This document shows, one piece after another, positions 29,024-39,532 of a stretch of 64,000 bases of DNA. Positions within the stretch are counted from its first letter, which is position 1. Each line of letters opens with the position of its first letter. The DNA is from Pseudomonas sp. GM50. GTDB taxonomy: Bacteria > Pseudomonadota > Gammaproteobacteria > Pseudomonadales > Pseudomonadaceae. Made by a program: the position numbers and the translations under genes. The DNA lies in assembly GCF_000282375.1 (NCBI RefSeq), contig NZ_AKJK01000043.1:62001-126000 (forward strand). The letters run 5' to 3'. The notes beneath the pieces are model-generated. The model did no database searches, was not told the origin of the DNA, and saw nothing but the letters and a program-made list of their open reading frames with translations.

Positions 29024-30856
29024 TCAGCCCGCGAGCGCCATCACCCTCCGATAAAACAACCACTCCTGCTCCAGCGCATGGGCCTGATTGCCGGCCTTGC
29101 GAAAGCCATGGCGCTCGTCGGCGTAGTAATGCGCTTCGACCAGAATGCCGTTGTCCTGTAGCGCAGTGACCATGTCGCGGGTCTGTTGCGGCACCACCAC
29201 GGCGTCCAGTTCACCCTGAAAGAAAATCACCGGAACGCTGATGTTGTTCGCGTGCAGCAATGGCGTGCGCGCGGCGTAGCGTTCGGCGTCCTGCACCGGG
29301 TCGCCGATCAACCAGTCCAGATAATCACCTTCGAACTTGTGGGTGGCATGGCCTAGCGCAACGGGATCGCTGACGCCATACAGGCTGGCGCCCGCCCGAA
29401 AGACCTTGTGAAAGGCCAGTGCGCACAACGTTGTGTAGCCACCGGCGCTGCCTCCACGAATAAACGCTTTGTCGCCGTCGATCAGTCCCTGATCGGCGAG
29501 GTAGGCCACCACCGCACAGGCATCTTCCACATCCACATCGCCCCAGCTCAAATGCAGTGCCTGGCGATAAGCGCGGCCGTAGCCGCTGCTGCCTCGGTAA
29601 TTGAGGTCGGCCACGGCGAAGCCGCGTTGTGCCCAATACTGGATCCGCGGGTCAAACATCGGGTAGCAGGCTGAAGTCGGGCCGCCGTGAATGAACACTA
29701 CCAATGGCGATTTCGTGTCGTTGCTCATCGCCGGGTAGAAGAAACCATGGGCCTCGCCCGAACCGCTTGGATAACGCAGGGTTTGCGGGCGGCTGATCTG
29801 CTCGGCGGACAGCGGTGCGATACCGCCGGCCAGAACGTTGACCTGGCGTGTTTCACGGTCGATGGCAATGATTGCCGATGGACTGACCGGAGAAGCGGCG
29901 ATGCAGTAGATGAAGTGCTCATCCTGTGCGAGATGGCGGAAGCGGCTGTAGTCGCCAGTGAAATCGTCACGGGAACCATCGCCATGACAAAGCCCCAGTC
30001 GACCAAAACCGCCCTCGGTCCAACTCGCCAGATAAGTGTCTTCGCCCAACGGTAACCAGGTGCAACCACCCAGTTGCCAAGGCGCTGGGCCATGGTCGGC
30101 GGCAGAGCTTGGGAGTGGACTCAGACCGTTGCTCGACTCCACCCACGGCTGCCAGAAACCGCCACGATCGGTCAGACAATACAGACGGCTGCTGTCATCG
30201 AATCGAGGTTGTTGCAGTGACTCCTGGGCACTATCGCCGGCCACACATCGAGGTTGCGCAAAACTGCGATCGCTCTGGCGTTCGGCAACCATCAGGCGGG
30301 TAGCGGTCCACGGTTGATCCGGGCGGTTCCATTCGATCCAGGCCAGACGCTGACCGTCAGGGCTCACGGTCGGTGCCGCATAGAAGTCGGCGCCTTCGGC
30401 CAACAGATGACGTTGGCCGTCAACCAGATCGATAGTCACCAGGCGATGTTGATCGCGGTTCTCTTCCACGGCCAGCACTTGTCCGTTGGCGAATTGCAGA
30501 TCGCCGTAGCGGCATTCATTTGAAGTCAGTACTTCAGGCGCCTCACCGGACAGCGATTGCCGATACAACTGCTGGTCGGCCTCGTTAACGAAAACAAGCC
30601 CGTCATCGGTCAGACAAAACGCGCCGCCGCCATATTCGTATACCCGGCTGCGCACACTGAAGGTGGGCGGCGTCAGGCAACGAGCCTGGCCGTCGCGCCA
30701 CTGCCAGATCCGGCAGGCGGCATCCTCGGGCCGGTATTCGTTCCAGAACAATCCATGCTTGCCGACTTGCAACTCGGCGAAGTCAATGCCGGCCGCGACA
30801 GCCTTGGCGGCGCTCAAGGGTTCAGCTTTTGGCGATGAGGCGTGAGTTTCGTTCAT
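29024..30856 (-). CDS. S9-family prolyl-oligopeptidase-like peptidase of the PQQ locus
   Basis: 610 aa with an N-terminal beta-propeller and a C-terminal alpha/beta hydrolase. Catalytic Ser is in [11 protein letters not shown], Asp in GELDAVV and His in DERHGFRK, the order of S9 dipeptidyl/acyl-aminoacyl peptidases. It follows pqqE directly and its start (ATG 30856) overlaps the end of pqqE, so it belongs to the operon. Homologues at this place are sometimes called PqqM; a part in PqqA processing is inferred, not shown. Confidence 0.88.
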   Translation of the reverse strand: MNETHASSPKAEPLSAAKAVAAGIDFAELQVGKHGLFWNEYRPEDAACRIWQWRDGQARCLTPPTFSVRSRVYEYGGGAFCLTDDGLVFVNEADQQLYRQSLSGEAPEVLTSNECRYGDLQFANGQVLAVEENRDQHRLVTIDLVDGQRHLLAEGADFYAAPTVSPDGQRLAWIEWNRPDQPWTATRLMVAERQSDRSFAQPRCVAGDSAQESLQQPRFDDSSRLYCLTDRGGFWQPWVESSNGLSPLPSSAADHGPAPWQLGGCTWLPLGEDTYLASWTEGGFGRLGLCHGDGSRDDFTGDYSRFRHLAQDEHFIYCIAASPVSPSAIIAIDRETRQVNVLAGGIAPLSAEQISRPQTLRYPSGSGEAHGFFYPAMSNDTKSPLVVFIHGGPTSACYPMFDPRIQYWAQRGFAVADLNYRGSSGYGRAYRQALHLSWGDVDVEDACAVVAYLADQGLIDGDKAFIRGGSAGGYTTLCALAFHKVFRAGASLYGVSDPVALGHATHKFEGDYLDWLIGDPVQDAERYAARTPLLHANNISVPVIFFQGELDAVVVPQQTRDMVTALQDNGILVEAHYYADERHGFRKAGNQAHALEQEWLFYRRVMALAG

Positions 30857-31964
30857 TGCGAAAGGCCAGTTGTTCAATGGTCTGGGTCGCGTGTTCGGCT
30901 TCTTCGCGGGCCTTGAGAATCACGCCGTGATGTTCCGACTTGCTGCACACCGGGTCGGCGTTGCTCGCGTCACCCGTGAGCATGAACGCCTGACAGCGAC
31001 AGCCGCCGAAATCCTTTTCTTTCTCGTCGCAGGAGCGGCACGGCTCGGGCATCCAGTCGTAACCGCGAAAGCGGTTGAAACCGAACGAGTCGTACCAGAT
31101 GTGTTGCATGCTGTGGTCGCGCACGTTGGGAAACTGCACCGGCATCTGTCGGGCACCGTGACAAGGCAGGGCGGTTCCGTCCGGCGTGACTGTCAGAAAA
31201 ATACTGCCCCAGCCATTCATGCAGGCTTTCGGGCGTTCTTCGTAATAGTCCGGTGTGACGAAAATCAGCTTGCACGGATGCCCTTCGGCTTCCAGTTTGG
31301 CGCGGTATTCATTGGTGATACGTTCGGCGCGCACCAATTGTTCTTTGGTCGGCAACAGGCCAACCCGATTGAGCTGGGCCCAGCCGTAGAACTGGCACGT
31401 CGCGAGTTCGACGAAGTCCGCCTCAAGGGCAATGCACAGCTCGATGATCCGGTCGATTTTGTCGATGTTGTGCCGATGGGTGACGAAATTCAGCACCATC
31501 GGGTAGCCATGAGCCTTCACCGCACGGGCCATTTCGAGCTTTTGCGCGAAGGCCTTTTTTGAGCCGGCCAAGAGGTTGTTCACCTGCTCGTCGCTGGCCT
31601 GGAAACTGATCTGGATGTGGTCCAGACCGGCCTTCTTGAAGTCGCTGATTTTCTGCTCGGTGAGGCCAATGCCCGAGGTGATCAGGTTGGTGTAGAAGCC
31701 CAACTTGCGCGCTTCAGCGATCAGCTCGGCGAGGTCTTGGCGCACCAGCGGCTCACCGCCGGAAAACCCCAACTGCGCCGCACCCATCTCCCGGGCTTCA
31801 CGAAAGACCTTGAGCCACTGCTCGGTGGACAACTCTTTGCCTTGCTCGGCGAAATCCAGCGGATTGGAGCAGTACGGGCATTGCAGCGGGCAGCGATACG
31901 TCAGCTCGGCCAGCAACCACAGTGGCAGGCCGATTTCAGGCTTGGGCGGTAACTTGTCTGACAC
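30822..31964 (-). CDS. pqqE: PQQ biosynthesis radical SAM protein PqqE
   Basis: Links the Glu and Tyr side chains of PqqA, the first chemical step of PQQ synthesis, with PqqD presenting the peptide. CPLQCPYC gives the radical SAM CxxxCxxC motif and the C-terminal SPASM region holds [20 protein letters not shown] choose GTG at 31964 ([14 protein letters not shown]), four bases after the pqqD stop; the longer open frame overlaps pqqD out of phase. 380 aa is normal. Confidence 0.95.
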   Translation of the reverse strand: MSDKLPPKPEIGLPLWLLAELTYRCPLQCPYCSNPLDFAEQGKELSTEQWLKVFREAREMGAAQLGFSGGEPLVRQDLAELIAEARKLGFYTNLITSGIGLTEQKISDFKKAGLDHIQISFQASDEQVNNLLAGSKKAFAQKLEMARAVKAHGYPMVLNFVTHRHNIDKIDRIIELCIALEADFVELATCQFYGWAQLNRVGLLPTKEQLVRAERITNEYRAKLEAEGHPCKLIFVTPDYYEERPKACMNGWGSIFLTVTPDGTALPCHGARQMPVQFPNVRDHSMQHIWYDSFGFNRFRGYDWMPEPCRSCDEKEKDFGGCRCQAFMLTGDASNADPVCSKSEHHGVILKAREEAEHATQTIEQLAFRNERNSRLIAKS

Positions 31965-31968
31965 GGAA

Positions 31969-32244
31969 TCAGGCAAGTTCGATCCAGTGCTGAGCACGGG
32001 CAACCTCCATGAATTGCTCGATGTCTTCACCAAGCTCGGGCACGCCAGGGAACTGCGCGTCCAGTGCGGCGATGATCGCCGCGACGTCCCGCTGGCCATC
32101 GATCAAGCCGCCAATCAGCGCGGCGCTGTCGTTGAGTTTGATCATGCCTTCCGGGTAGAGCAGCACATGGCCTTTTTGCGCCGGTTCGTACTGGAAACGG
32201 TAGCCGGGACGCCAGGTCGGGGTTTTGCTGCGATCGAAACTCAT
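31969..32244 (-). CDS. pqqD: PQQ peptide chaperone PqqD
   Basis: 91 aa winged-helix peptide-binding protein (RecE of RiPP pathways) that holds PqqA for PqqE. Conserved [28 protein letters not shown] and [13 protein letters not shown] are present. It overlaps pqqC by four bases and is followed at once by pqqE. Confidence 0.95.
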   Translation of the reverse strand: MSFDRSKTPTWRPGYRFQYEPAQKGHVLLYPEGMIKLNDSAALIGGLIDGQRDVAAIIAALDAQFPGVPELGEDIEQFMEVARAQHWIELA

Positions 32245-32993
32245 AAGGTGATTCCTTTATGCCAGACCCGCTGTTCGGTCACGCTGTGGTAGGGCGGGCG
32301 GTTCAGTTCGTAGGCCATGCTCATGGCATCGAGCATGCTCCAAAGAATGTCCAGTTTGAACTGGAGAATTTCCAGCATGCGCTCCTGGCCTTCCCGCGTC
32401 GTGTAGTGCTGCAAAGTGATCGCCAGACCGTGCTCCACATCCCGGCGAGCCTGGCCCAGGCGAGTGCGGAAATATTCGTAACCGGTCGGGTCGATCCACG
32501 GGTAATGCTGCGGCCAGCTGTCGAGGCGCGATTGGTGGATCTGCGGCGCGAACAGCTCGGTCAGCGAACTGCTGGCGGCTTCTTGCCAACGGGCCCGGCG
32601 GGCGAAGTTGACGTAGGCGTCGACGGCGAAACGCACGCCAGGCAGCACCAGTTCCTGAGAGCGCAGTTGGTCCGGGTCGAGGCCGACCGCTTGGCCGAGG
32701 CGTAGCCAGGCTTCGATGCCGCCCTCTTCGCCGGGGGCGCCGTCGTGGTCCAGCAGGCGCTGAATCCACTCGCGACGAATCTCGCGGTCCGGGCAGTTGG
32801 CCAGGATCGCGGCGTCCTTGAGCGGGATGTTCACCTGATAATAGAAACGGTTAGCGACCCAGCCCTGGATCTGCTCGCGCGTCGCCCGGCCTTCATACAT
32901 CGCCACGTGATACGGGTGATAGATATGGTAGTAGGCACCCTTGGCGCGCAGGGCCGCTTCGAATTCGGCGGGGGACATTGCGGTGTCAGTCAT
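32241..32993 (-). CDS. pqqC: Pyrroloquinoline-quinone synthase PqqC
   Basis: Cofactor-free oxidase for the final ring closure and eight-electron oxidation to PQQ. 250 aa from the ATG at 32993 ([12 protein letters not shown]). Typical stretches are [36 protein letters not shown] and [19 protein letters not shown] pair separates it from pqqB. Confidence 0.96.
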   Translation of the reverse strand: MTDTAMSPAEFEAALRAKGAYYHIYHPYHVAMYEGRATREQIQGWVANRFYYQVNIPLKDAAILANCPDREIRREWIQRLLDHDGAPGEEGGIEAWLRLGQAVGLDPDQLRSQELVLPGVRFAVDAYVNFARRARWQEAASSSLTELFAPQIHQSRLDSWPQHYPWIDPTGYEYFRTRLGQARRDVEHGLAITLQHYTTREGQERMLEILQFKLDILWSMLDAMSMAYELNRPPYHSVTEQRVWHKGITL

Positions 32994-33044
32994 TGTGGTT
33001 CTCCGGGGAACAACCGGTGGATTCTGGTGTGTCTGGTGGGGCGC

Positions 33045-33113
33045 CTTCGCGGGCAAGCCTCGCTCCTACAGGTCGGCGTTATCGCTCTGTAGGAACGAGG
33101 CTCGCCCGCGAAG
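33045..33113. repeat. REP pair inside the pqq operon, class A
   Basis: Inverted pair between pqqB and pqqC. The second arm is degenerate (GTAGGAACGAGGCTCGCCCG), so the hairpin is weaker than in other copies. Confidence 0.85.
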
Positions 33114-33123
33114 AGGCCATCCG

Positions 33124-34035
33124 CTACAACACAATACTCATGCCGTCATACGCCACTTCGACCTCGCGTCGAACCAGCTCCGCACGCTCTGGCGAATCCT
33201 CGTCGAGAATCGGGTTGGTGTTGTTGATGTGGATAAGCACTTTGCGCTGTTTGGGTAGCTGCTCCAGCACTTCGAGCATCCCGCCAGGGCCGTTCTGCGC
33301 CAAGTGGCCCATTTCCCGGCCAGTGCGGGTGCCGACACCACGGCGCTGCATTTCGTCGTCGTCCCACATCGTGCCATCCACCAACAGGCAATCACTGCTG
33401 GCCATGATCTTCAGCAGTGATGCGTCGACCTTGCCCAGGCCCGGTGCATAGAACAGTTTGCCGCCGGTGCTCAGGTCTTCGACGATCAGGCCGATGTTGT
33501 CGCCCGGATGCGGATCGAAACGGTGCGGCGAGTACGGTGGTGCGGCGCTACGCAGGGGCAGCGGGGTGAAGCGCAGGTTCGGGCAGGCCGGGACGGTGAA
33601 GCTCTGATCGAGTTCGATACGGTTCCAGTTCAACCCGCCATTCCAGTGAGTCAGCATGGTGAACAACGGGAAACCGGTGCTCAAATCTTCGTGGACCATG
33701 TCGGTGCACCAGACTTGATGCGGACAACCTTCGCGCAGGCTGAGCAGGCCGGTGGTGTGGTCGATCTGACTGTCCATCAGGATGATTGCGCTGATGCCGG
33801 TATCACGCAGCGCGCGGCCCGGCTGCATCGGAGCGAAGTTCTGGAGCTGGGCGCGGATGTCCGGCGAAGCATTGCACAGCACCCAGTTCACACCGTCATC
33901 GGAAATTGCGATGGACGACTGGGTACGCGCCTCGGCCCGCAGGCTACCGTCGCGAAAACCTGCGCAGTTCACGCAGTTGCAGTTCCACTGGGGGAAACCG
34001 CCGCCGGCGGCGGAACCTAGAATCTGGACAAACAT
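33124..34035 (-). CDS. pqqB: PqqB, metallo-beta-lactamase-fold hydroxylase
   Basis: 303 aa. [14 protein letters not shown] at residues 8-21 and the metal-binding [16 protein letters not shown] are diagnostic. PqqB oxidises the tyrosine part of the cross-linked precursor. It follows pqqA after a terminator-like hairpin. Confidence 0.96.
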   Translation of the reverse strand: MFVQILGSAAGGGFPQWNCNCVNCAGFRDGSLRAEARTQSSIAISDDGVNWVLCNASPDIRAQLQNFAPMQPGRALRDTGISAIILMDSQIDHTTGLLSLREGCPHQVWCTDMVHEDLSTGFPLFTMLTHWNGGLNWNRIELDQSFTVPACPNLRFTPLPLRSAAPPYSPHRFDPHPGDNIGLIVEDLSTGGKLFYAPGLGKVDASLLKIMASSDCLLVDGTMWDDDEMQRRGVGTRTGREMGHLAQNGPGGMLEVLEQLPKQRKVLIHINNTNPILDEDSPERAELVRREVEVAYDGMSIVL

Positions 34036-34057
34036 GGCCGCTCCATCATTGAAAGCT

Positions 34058-34090
34058 GAAAATAAAAACGCCCCGGCGAGCCGAGGCGTA
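34058..34090 (-). terminator. Attenuator/terminator between pqqA and pqqB
   Basis: On the minus strand the stem ACGCCTCGGC / GCCGGGGCGT (one G-T pair) is followed by TTTTTATTTT, a full intrinsic terminator 30 bases after the pqqA stop. It would make far more pqqA message than pqqB-E message, fitting a precursor peptide used up one molecule per PQQ. Confidence 0.88.
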
Positions 34091-34119
34091 GCACTGCATT
34101 CTCTACCAGACGGCAGAGC

Positions 34120-34194
34120 TTAGCGGCTTGCGAAGTACATGGTGACTTCGAAGCCGATACGCAGGTCGGTGTAAGCAGGTTTGGACCAGGACAT
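34120..34194 (-). CDS. pqqA: PQQ precursor peptide PqqA
   Basis: 24 aa peptide, MSWSKPAYTDLRIGFEVTMY then FASR. The Glu-x-x-x-Tyr pair (Glu16 and Tyr20) supplies all atoms of PQQ. GGAGCGCTTCT on the coding strand gives a ribosome site. The 156 bases to pqqF hold its promoter. It is too short for most gene finders. Confidence 0.97.
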   Translation of the reverse strand: MSWSKPAYTDLRIGFEVTMYFASR

Positions 34195-34350
34195 AGAAGC
34201 GCTCCTTCAGGTGGATGGGACAGTTGAGACCTATACATATAGTCCACCTCCAGCCGGAGATGTTCAGATAGTTAGGTGGCTATGTTACTCAAAATTACAG
34301 AGCGATTGGCCACGAATCTTTGAGAAAGCTAATTGCAGCACCGGTAATGA

Positions 34351-36789
34351 TCATTTTGCCACTTGCCAAAGCATAGTCGGGCAAGGCCCGCTGGCCAGAC
34401 AGCGCCAGCCACCTTCGGCCCGATTCAGTCGTAGTGCCGCCGCCAGCAAGGCTTCACGGTCGATCAACAGAATCGCCTGAGGCAGATGTTTCAGGTAATC
34501 CGACGAGTGGCCGGCCAGTTTGCCTTGCCAGAGCAGTTCGGCGGCCTGGGCGTTGGGCAGGGCGATGCTGTCGAATTGATCGGCCAGGGCTTGGCGCTGA
34601 GCGATGAAGGTCGCGTCATCGATGCTTTCGATCATCCCTTCCAATTCGCTGAGGAACTGTTCGATGTGCTCCAGCAAATCCAGAGGCGCGACGCTCGGCG
34701 ATTGCACGCCAAACAGCAGCCCGGTCTGACCGTTTAGCTGGCGTAGTCCACTGAATACGGCGTAACCGAGCTGCAGCTCCCCCCGCAAGCGCTGGTAGAA
34801 CGGCGTCTGGCACACGTGCGCGAGCAAACGCCAGGCGGCCTCATCGGCGATGTCATGGGTTGCTGTCGGACAAAAGAGCAACAGCGCGTGTTCGCTGGAG
34901 GCGGTATCGACGAAGTTCCAGAGATGCTGCGAGCGAATCGACGGAGGCGGCGTCAATTGACTGTCCGCAGTGCCGGGAATACGACTCAAGGCAAGCCCCA
35001 TCGCCGCTTGTGTCTGGGTAGACAGGCCGGTCGCCAGACCATCCCAGCGTGCGCTCGACCAGAGTTGCCGTAGGTCATCCGAGACTATGGTGTGCTCAAG
35101 GTATAGATCGGGCAGTGCCTTGAGCAATTGTCGAATCGGCATCAACGCAACGGCCGCCGGCTCTTCCTGTGAGAAATCGGCATCAGGTTTTGTCAGTTCT
35201 TTCAGCGCATGTTCGAGGACTGTCGGCATCGGTTCCTGCAGCCCCGTCATTTTCAACAGCCACTCGTTGCCCGAAGCACCGAAGGAAAAGTCGACACCGG
35301 CCTGACGCGCATCTTCACGCAACATCCGCAGGTTGTTTTCCAGATTCGACTGAAGTCGGCTGTGAGGAGCGAACTCCAGGCGCCAGCGCAGATAAACCGC
35401 ACCTTCATCCGTGTTATCCGGCAACGCCTGGCTGAACTGCATCGGCGATCGTTCGCGGCGACTGCGGGAGCGATCCTGGGCAAAAGTCCGCAGGCCGCGG
35501 TGAGCGCTGGTCTGGCCGCGAATCAATCCGGCATTCGAGGCTGGAGTCTCGGCGCGTAAAAACGGGTTGGGAGGTGGCAGTTGCCACTGGCCAGTGAAGT
35601 TATCCACAGCGCCGATTTGTTTGAGGATTGCCTTGAGGGCGACGACGCCCTGTTCGGATAGTCCGTGTTCAAGCTGTTCGCTGTCTCGTTGGGCCAGTTG
35701 CAAGGCACTACTGACTTGCTGTTGGCGTTGCAGCAGGGCAGCGTACTCTTCGCGCAATTCGGTCCAATCCTGATGGGAGGCAAAAAAGCCCAGCCAATCC
35801 AGAAGCCGTTCGCGGATCACATTGTCCGGTTGCGTAGCGTGGGCGGGCCGTGTGAATTCGATGTGCAACAGGGCTTGGCCAGCGTAGTGATAGAGCGGCG
35901 CGGCTTTCAGGTTGTCCGCCAGCCCATGCTCTCGCAGCTGCGCGAATAGGCCTCCGGGTTTTTTGGCGTTCAGCCAGTGGCACAGGAACGCTAGCGCTTC
36001 GGGCGATGAGTCGGGCAGCGCTTCGAAGGCGAACAGCAGATCCAGCCGACGCTCTCCCGCCTGTGGGTAACTATTGTCTGAAGAATCCATCAACAGGGTG
36101 GGTTTTGTCTGAGGGACTTTCTCGCCGGAGGGAATAGCATCGGCAAACGCCTGTGCCATCCGCTTCAATTCATCGAGACTCTGTGGCCCGGCCAAACTCA
36201 GCGTCATCTGCCCGGTCTGGTAGAACCGCTGATAGAAGTCCTTCAGCGCTTGCTGAAATTCGGGTTGCGGCACCGGCAGGCTGTAACGGTTTCCCGCATG
36301 AAACGCCCGCAACGGATGAGCCGCCGAGAGTCCATCGTACAGCGCGAACTGTTGTTGGGCCGTCGCATCCCGCGACCAGGCGACAAATTCGGCGTGCAGC
36401 ACTTCCCGTTCTCGCAACTGATCGTCTGGATTCATACGCGGATGAGCGAGCATGTCTGACAAACGCTCCAGCCCACCGTTAAACGCCTGAGGCGGGAGCT
36501 CGAAAAAGAAGTCCGTCGTACGTTCGCTGGTTCGCGCATTCACCTGCCCGCCATGACCTTGCACGTAGGCCATCAGCCCTTGCCCTGCGGGAAAGCGCTC
36601 TGTACCCAGGAACAGCAAATGCTCAAGAAAGTGCGCCAGCCCCGGCCAAGCCAGTAGCACGTCGTGACTGCCGGCAGCGACCCGCAACGCAGCGGCGCAG
36701 CGCTTCAAATCGGAAGCATGACGCAGCGTCACCCGCAGGCCATTGGCGAGGGTTTCAGTGTGGAGGCGAGGGTGATTCAGCGCAGGCAT
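34351..36789 (-). CDS. pqqF: PqqF, M16 zinc peptidase
   Basis: Insulinase/pitrilysin-like peptidase, about 812 aa, thought to cut the cross-linked dipeptide from PqqA. The inverted zinc motif is HFLEH (about residues 55-59) with the downstream Glu in REVLHAEF. The C-terminal half (M16C and inactive M16 domains) is degenerate, as in the family. An ATG two codons upstream is possible. It lies upstream of pqqA on the same strand, as in other fluorescent pseudomonads. Confidence 0.94.
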   Translation of the reverse strand: MPALNHPRLHTETLANGLRVTLRHASDLKRCAAALRVAAGSHDVLLAWPGLAHFLEHLLFLGTERFPAGQGLMAYVQGHGGQVNARTSERTTDFFFELPPQAFNGGLERLSDMLAHPRMNPDDQLREREVLHAEFVAWSRDATAQQQFALYDGLSAAHPLRAFHAGNRYSLPVPQPEFQQALKDFYQRFYQTGQMTLSLAGPQSLDELKRMAQAFADAIPSGEKVPQTKPTLLMDSSDNSYPQAGERRLDLLFAFEALPDSSPEALAFLCHWLNAKKPGGLFAQLREHGLADNLKAAPLYHYAGQALLHIEFTRPAHATQPDNVIRERLLDWLGFFASHQDWTELREEYAALLQRQQQVSSALQLAQRDSEQLEHGLSEQGVVALKAILKQIGAVDNFTGQWQLPPPNPFLRAETPASNAGLIRGQTSAHRGLRTFAQDRSRSRRERSPMQFSQALPDNTDEGAVYLRWRLEFAPHSRLQSNLENNLRMLREDARQAGVDFSFGASGNEWLLKMTGLQEPMPTVLEHALKELTKPDADFSQEEPAAVALMPIRQLLKALPDLYLEHTIVSDDLRQLWSSARWDGLATGLSTQTQAAMGLALSRIPGTADSQLTPPPSIRSQHLWNFVDTASSEHALLLFCPTATHDIADEAAWRLLAHVCQTPFYQRLRGELQLGYAVFSGLRQLNGQTGLLFGVQSPSVAPLDLLEHIEQFLSELEGMIESIDDATFIAQRQALADQFDSIALPNAQAAELLWQGKLAGHSSDYLKHLPQAILLIDREALLAAALRLNRAEGGWRCLASGPCPTMLWQVAK

Positions 36790-36827
36790 GAGCACTTCCA
36801 GAACAGAGAAGCGCTAATGCTAGCGGA

Positions 36828-37622
36828 TTAGGGCTTGTTCAGCTCGCCGTATAGCTCGGGACGGCGGTCGAGGAAGTAGCGATTGGCGGCGCGGGAATCG
36901 ATCATCAGCTGACGATCCAGTTCACCGACAATCAGCGCTTCATCAAGTCCGGCCTGGGCGATGCGGCTGCCATCCGGCGCGGCGATGCTGCTTTGGCCGC
37001 AATACTGGATCTCGCCTTCTTGCCCGCAATAGTTGGCGTAGGCCACATAACACTGGTTTTCGAAGGCCCGTGCGCGGACGGTGACGTCGGCAATAAAATC
37101 GTAGGGAATCATGTTCGCCGTCGGCACCAGAATCAGCTCGGCACCGGCCAATGCTAGGCGGCGGGCGTTTTCCGGGAACTCCAGGTCGTAGCAGATCAAA
37201 AAGCCAAGCTTCCAGCCGTTGAGTTCAACCAGCGGAAACTCATCCGGCCCGGCGCTGAACATCGAGTGATCGAGGTCGCCGAACAAGTGAGTCTTGCGGT
37301 AGTTGCACAACCGCTCGCCATTGGCGTCGATCAACTGCACGGCGTTGTAGATCTGCCCGTCTTCGGTACGCTCCGGGTAGCCATACAAAATGGCGATCCC
37401 CGTCGTTTTGGCAATGCGCGCGATTTGCTGCGCCGATTCACCGTTGTGCACCTCCGCCAGCACGCTGACCGCATCGATGCCGATGTTGTAGCCGGTCAGG
37501 AACATCTCCGGCAGCACCAGCAAGTCCGCGCCCTTGGCCTCCAGCGCCAGTTGATGCAGGCGTTGCAGATTACCTGCGACATCCAGGGGCAGCGGTGGAC
37601 ATTGGTAAAGGGCTACGCGCAT
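36828..37622 (-). CDS. davA: 5-aminopentanamidase (delta-aminovaleramidase)
   Basis: Nitrilase-superfamily amidase, 264 aa. The Glu-Lys-Cys triad is in LLVLPEMFLTGYN, NYRKTHLFGD and GFLICYDLEFPE. It follows davB on the same strand with 12 bases between, so it should hydrolyse 5-aminovaleramide from lysine to 5-aminovalerate. The order pqqF-davA-davB-Lrp is also found in P. putida (PP_0382-PP_0384), which supports the assignment. Confidence 0.9.
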   Translation of the reverse strand: MRVALYQCPPLPLDVAGNLQRLHQLALEAKGADLLVLPEMFLTGYNIGIDAVSVLAEVHNGESAQQIARIAKTTGIAILYGYPERTEDGQIYNAVQLIDANGERLCNYRKTHLFGDLDHSMFSAGPDEFPLVELNGWKLGFLICYDLEFPENARRLALAGAELILVPTANMIPYDFIADVTVRARAFENQCYVAYANYCGQEGEIQYCGQSSIAAPDGSRIAQAGLDEALIVGELDRQLMIDSRAANRYFLDRRPELYGELNKP

Positions 37623-37634
37623 TTCGGATTCCTC

Positions 37635-39317
37635 TTACTCGGGCAGGGCGATCGGACCGATCTCGTTGAACACATCTCCTGGACCCGGGTTTTCGGCGTG
37701 AGTTTCACCGCCGAAGTGTTTCATTATCCCCCACACCGCGTTGAGCGAGGTCTGCACCGCGCCTTCGACCCAGGCCGGCGTCCACGAAACGTCGTCGCCA
37801 GCGATGAAAATCCCGCGCTGCTCGGCCGGCATGTCGTCCTGCATGAAGTGCGCGTACATGCGCTGGTTGTAGCGGTAATGGCCGGGCAGCGCACCTTTGA
37901 AAGCCCCGAGGAAATGCGGGTCGGCTTCCCATGAAACGGTGATCGGATCGCCAATGATCCTCGCGGCGATGTCGACTTTCGGGTAAATCTTCTTCAATGC
38001 GTCCAGCGCCAGTTTCACGCGTTTTTCCACCGGGTGCGGGAGCATTTTCAGCGCGTCGCTCATCCACGAGTACGACAGGCAAATCACCCCTGGTTTGTCG
38101 TCGCCGTTGTCGAACAGATAGGTGCCGCGGGTCAGGCGATCGGTGAGGGTCATGCTCATCAGGTCGCGGCCGGTTTCCGGGTCCTTGTCCTTCCAGAATG
38201 GACGGTCGACCATCACGAACGTCTTCGACGATTGCATGTAGCGGGTGCGGTCCAGGGCCATCCACATCTTTTGCGAGAACAGGCTTTCGTCGCATTCGAT
38301 CTGGGTCGTCAGTAGCCAGCTCTGGCAGGTAGTCAGCACTGCAGCGTATTCGCGCGTGTCGCCGTAGTTATCGGTAACGGTAAAACGCCCGTTCGGTGCG
38401 TGGGCGATTTTTTTCACGCCGGAGCGCGGCGCGCCGCTGTGCAGCGAACTGAGACTGGTGCCTTCAGGCCAATGCACGCAACGCTCCGGCACATGGCGCC
38501 AGATGCCCAGCGGCACCTGCTCCACGCCGCCGACTACCAAGTGCTGGTGATCGTCGCAGTTGGTCATCACCACGCGGAAGATTTCCAGCATCGAGTTGGG
38601 GAAGTCCGAGTCCCAGCCGCCAGTACCGAAACCCACTTGGCCGAACACTTCGCGATGATGGAACGAGAGCTTGGCGAAGGCTTTGGAGGTGGCGACGAAA
38701 TCATAGAACGTGCGGTCGTCCCACAGCGGCACCAGGGTGTTCCACAGTTCCTTGAGGCGCGGCACGTCGCGGTCGCGGATTGCTTGCTGGATATCGGAGA
38801 ACTGCGAGCCAGCCTCCAGGGCATCGGCCCAGGCGTCAGCGACTTCCTGGAACAGTGCAGGAAGATCCGCCAGTTTCTGTGCGTAATGAGTTTTGCCTTC
38901 CAGATCGATTACCGTGCTGCCCGAGGCAGGCGTCAGCGGGTTCGGGAAGGGTTTGGTCTGCAGGCCGAGTTTGTCGACGTAGTGATAAAACGCAGTGGAC
39001 GACACCGGGAAACGCATACCGCCGAGTTCGGCGATGATGCCTTCCGCGCCATTGAACGCCTGGGAGCGCAGACGGCCGCCCATCTTCGAGGCTTCGTAGA
39101 CGACGGGTTTAAGGCCCAGTTTCATCAATTCGTAGGCGGCCACCAGACCGGCAATGCCTGCCCCGACAATCGCCACTTCGGCGCCGTGATTGTGCGCCGG
39201 AATACTGCCCAGCCCGGCCGGGTGTTCGATCCAGTCGTCGAAAGCGAAAGGAAAGTCCGGGCCGAAAACGGTGACCGGTTTTTTACCGTCTGCAGGATGG
39301 CGATTGTTCTTGTTCAT
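37635..39317 (-). CDS. davB: L-lysine 2-monooxygenase
   Basis: FAD amino-acid oxidase-fold monooxygenase, 560 aa, converting lysine to 5-aminovaleramide. The dinucleotide motif is VAIVGAGIAGLVAAYELMKLG (about residues 48-68) followed by VVYEASKMGGRLRS; the C-terminal flavin segment is GIFIAGDDVSWTPAWVEGAVQTSL. Tryptophan 2-monooxygenase is the nearest alternative, but the adjacent davA and the Lrp gene favour lysine. Confidence 0.92.
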   Translation of the reverse strand: MNKNNRHPADGKKPVTVFGPDFPFAFDDWIEHPAGLGSIPAHNHGAEVAIVGAGIAGLVAAYELMKLGLKPVVYEASKMGGRLRSQAFNGAEGIIAELGGMRFPVSSTAFYHYVDKLGLQTKPFPNPLTPASGSTVIDLEGKTHYAQKLADLPALFQEVADAWADALEAGSQFSDIQQAIRDRDVPRLKELWNTLVPLWDDRTFYDFVATSKAFAKLSFHHREVFGQVGFGTGGWDSDFPNSMLEIFRVVMTNCDDHQHLVVGGVEQVPLGIWRHVPERCVHWPEGTSLSSLHSGAPRSGVKKIAHAPNGRFTVTDNYGDTREYAAVLTTCQSWLLTTQIECDESLFSQKMWMALDRTRYMQSSKTFVMVDRPFWKDKDPETGRDLMSMTLTDRLTRGTYLFDNGDDKPGVICLSYSWMSDALKMLPHPVEKRVKLALDALKKIYPKVDIAARIIGDPITVSWEADPHFLGAFKGALPGHYRYNQRMYAHFMQDDMPAEQRGIFIAGDDVSWTPAWVEGAVQTSLNAVWGIMKHFGGETHAENPGPGDVFNEIGPIALPE

Positions 39318-39470
39318 GGCTGACCTTGCTGGCGACCTGACGCAGAGTGCGCGTCTGAGTATAGGAAAAGATGGCAGCCATTCTAGAGAGCGTAGAACAC
39401 GTTAATAAGACGCAATGTGTCGTCGTTTTGCACATTGTTTGCGCACTATGACGACGTAGCGCTACATACT

Positions 39471-39495
39471 GTAGGAGCGAGGCTTGCCCGCGAAG
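39471..39495. repeat. Single REP, class A
   Basis: One arm only of the class A palindrome, in the 215-base gap between the Lrp regulator and davB. No other element seen in the gap. Confidence 0.85.
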
Positions 39496-39532
39496 AGGCC
39501 CGACCAAACACCGAAGACCTATCGTCAGAAAC

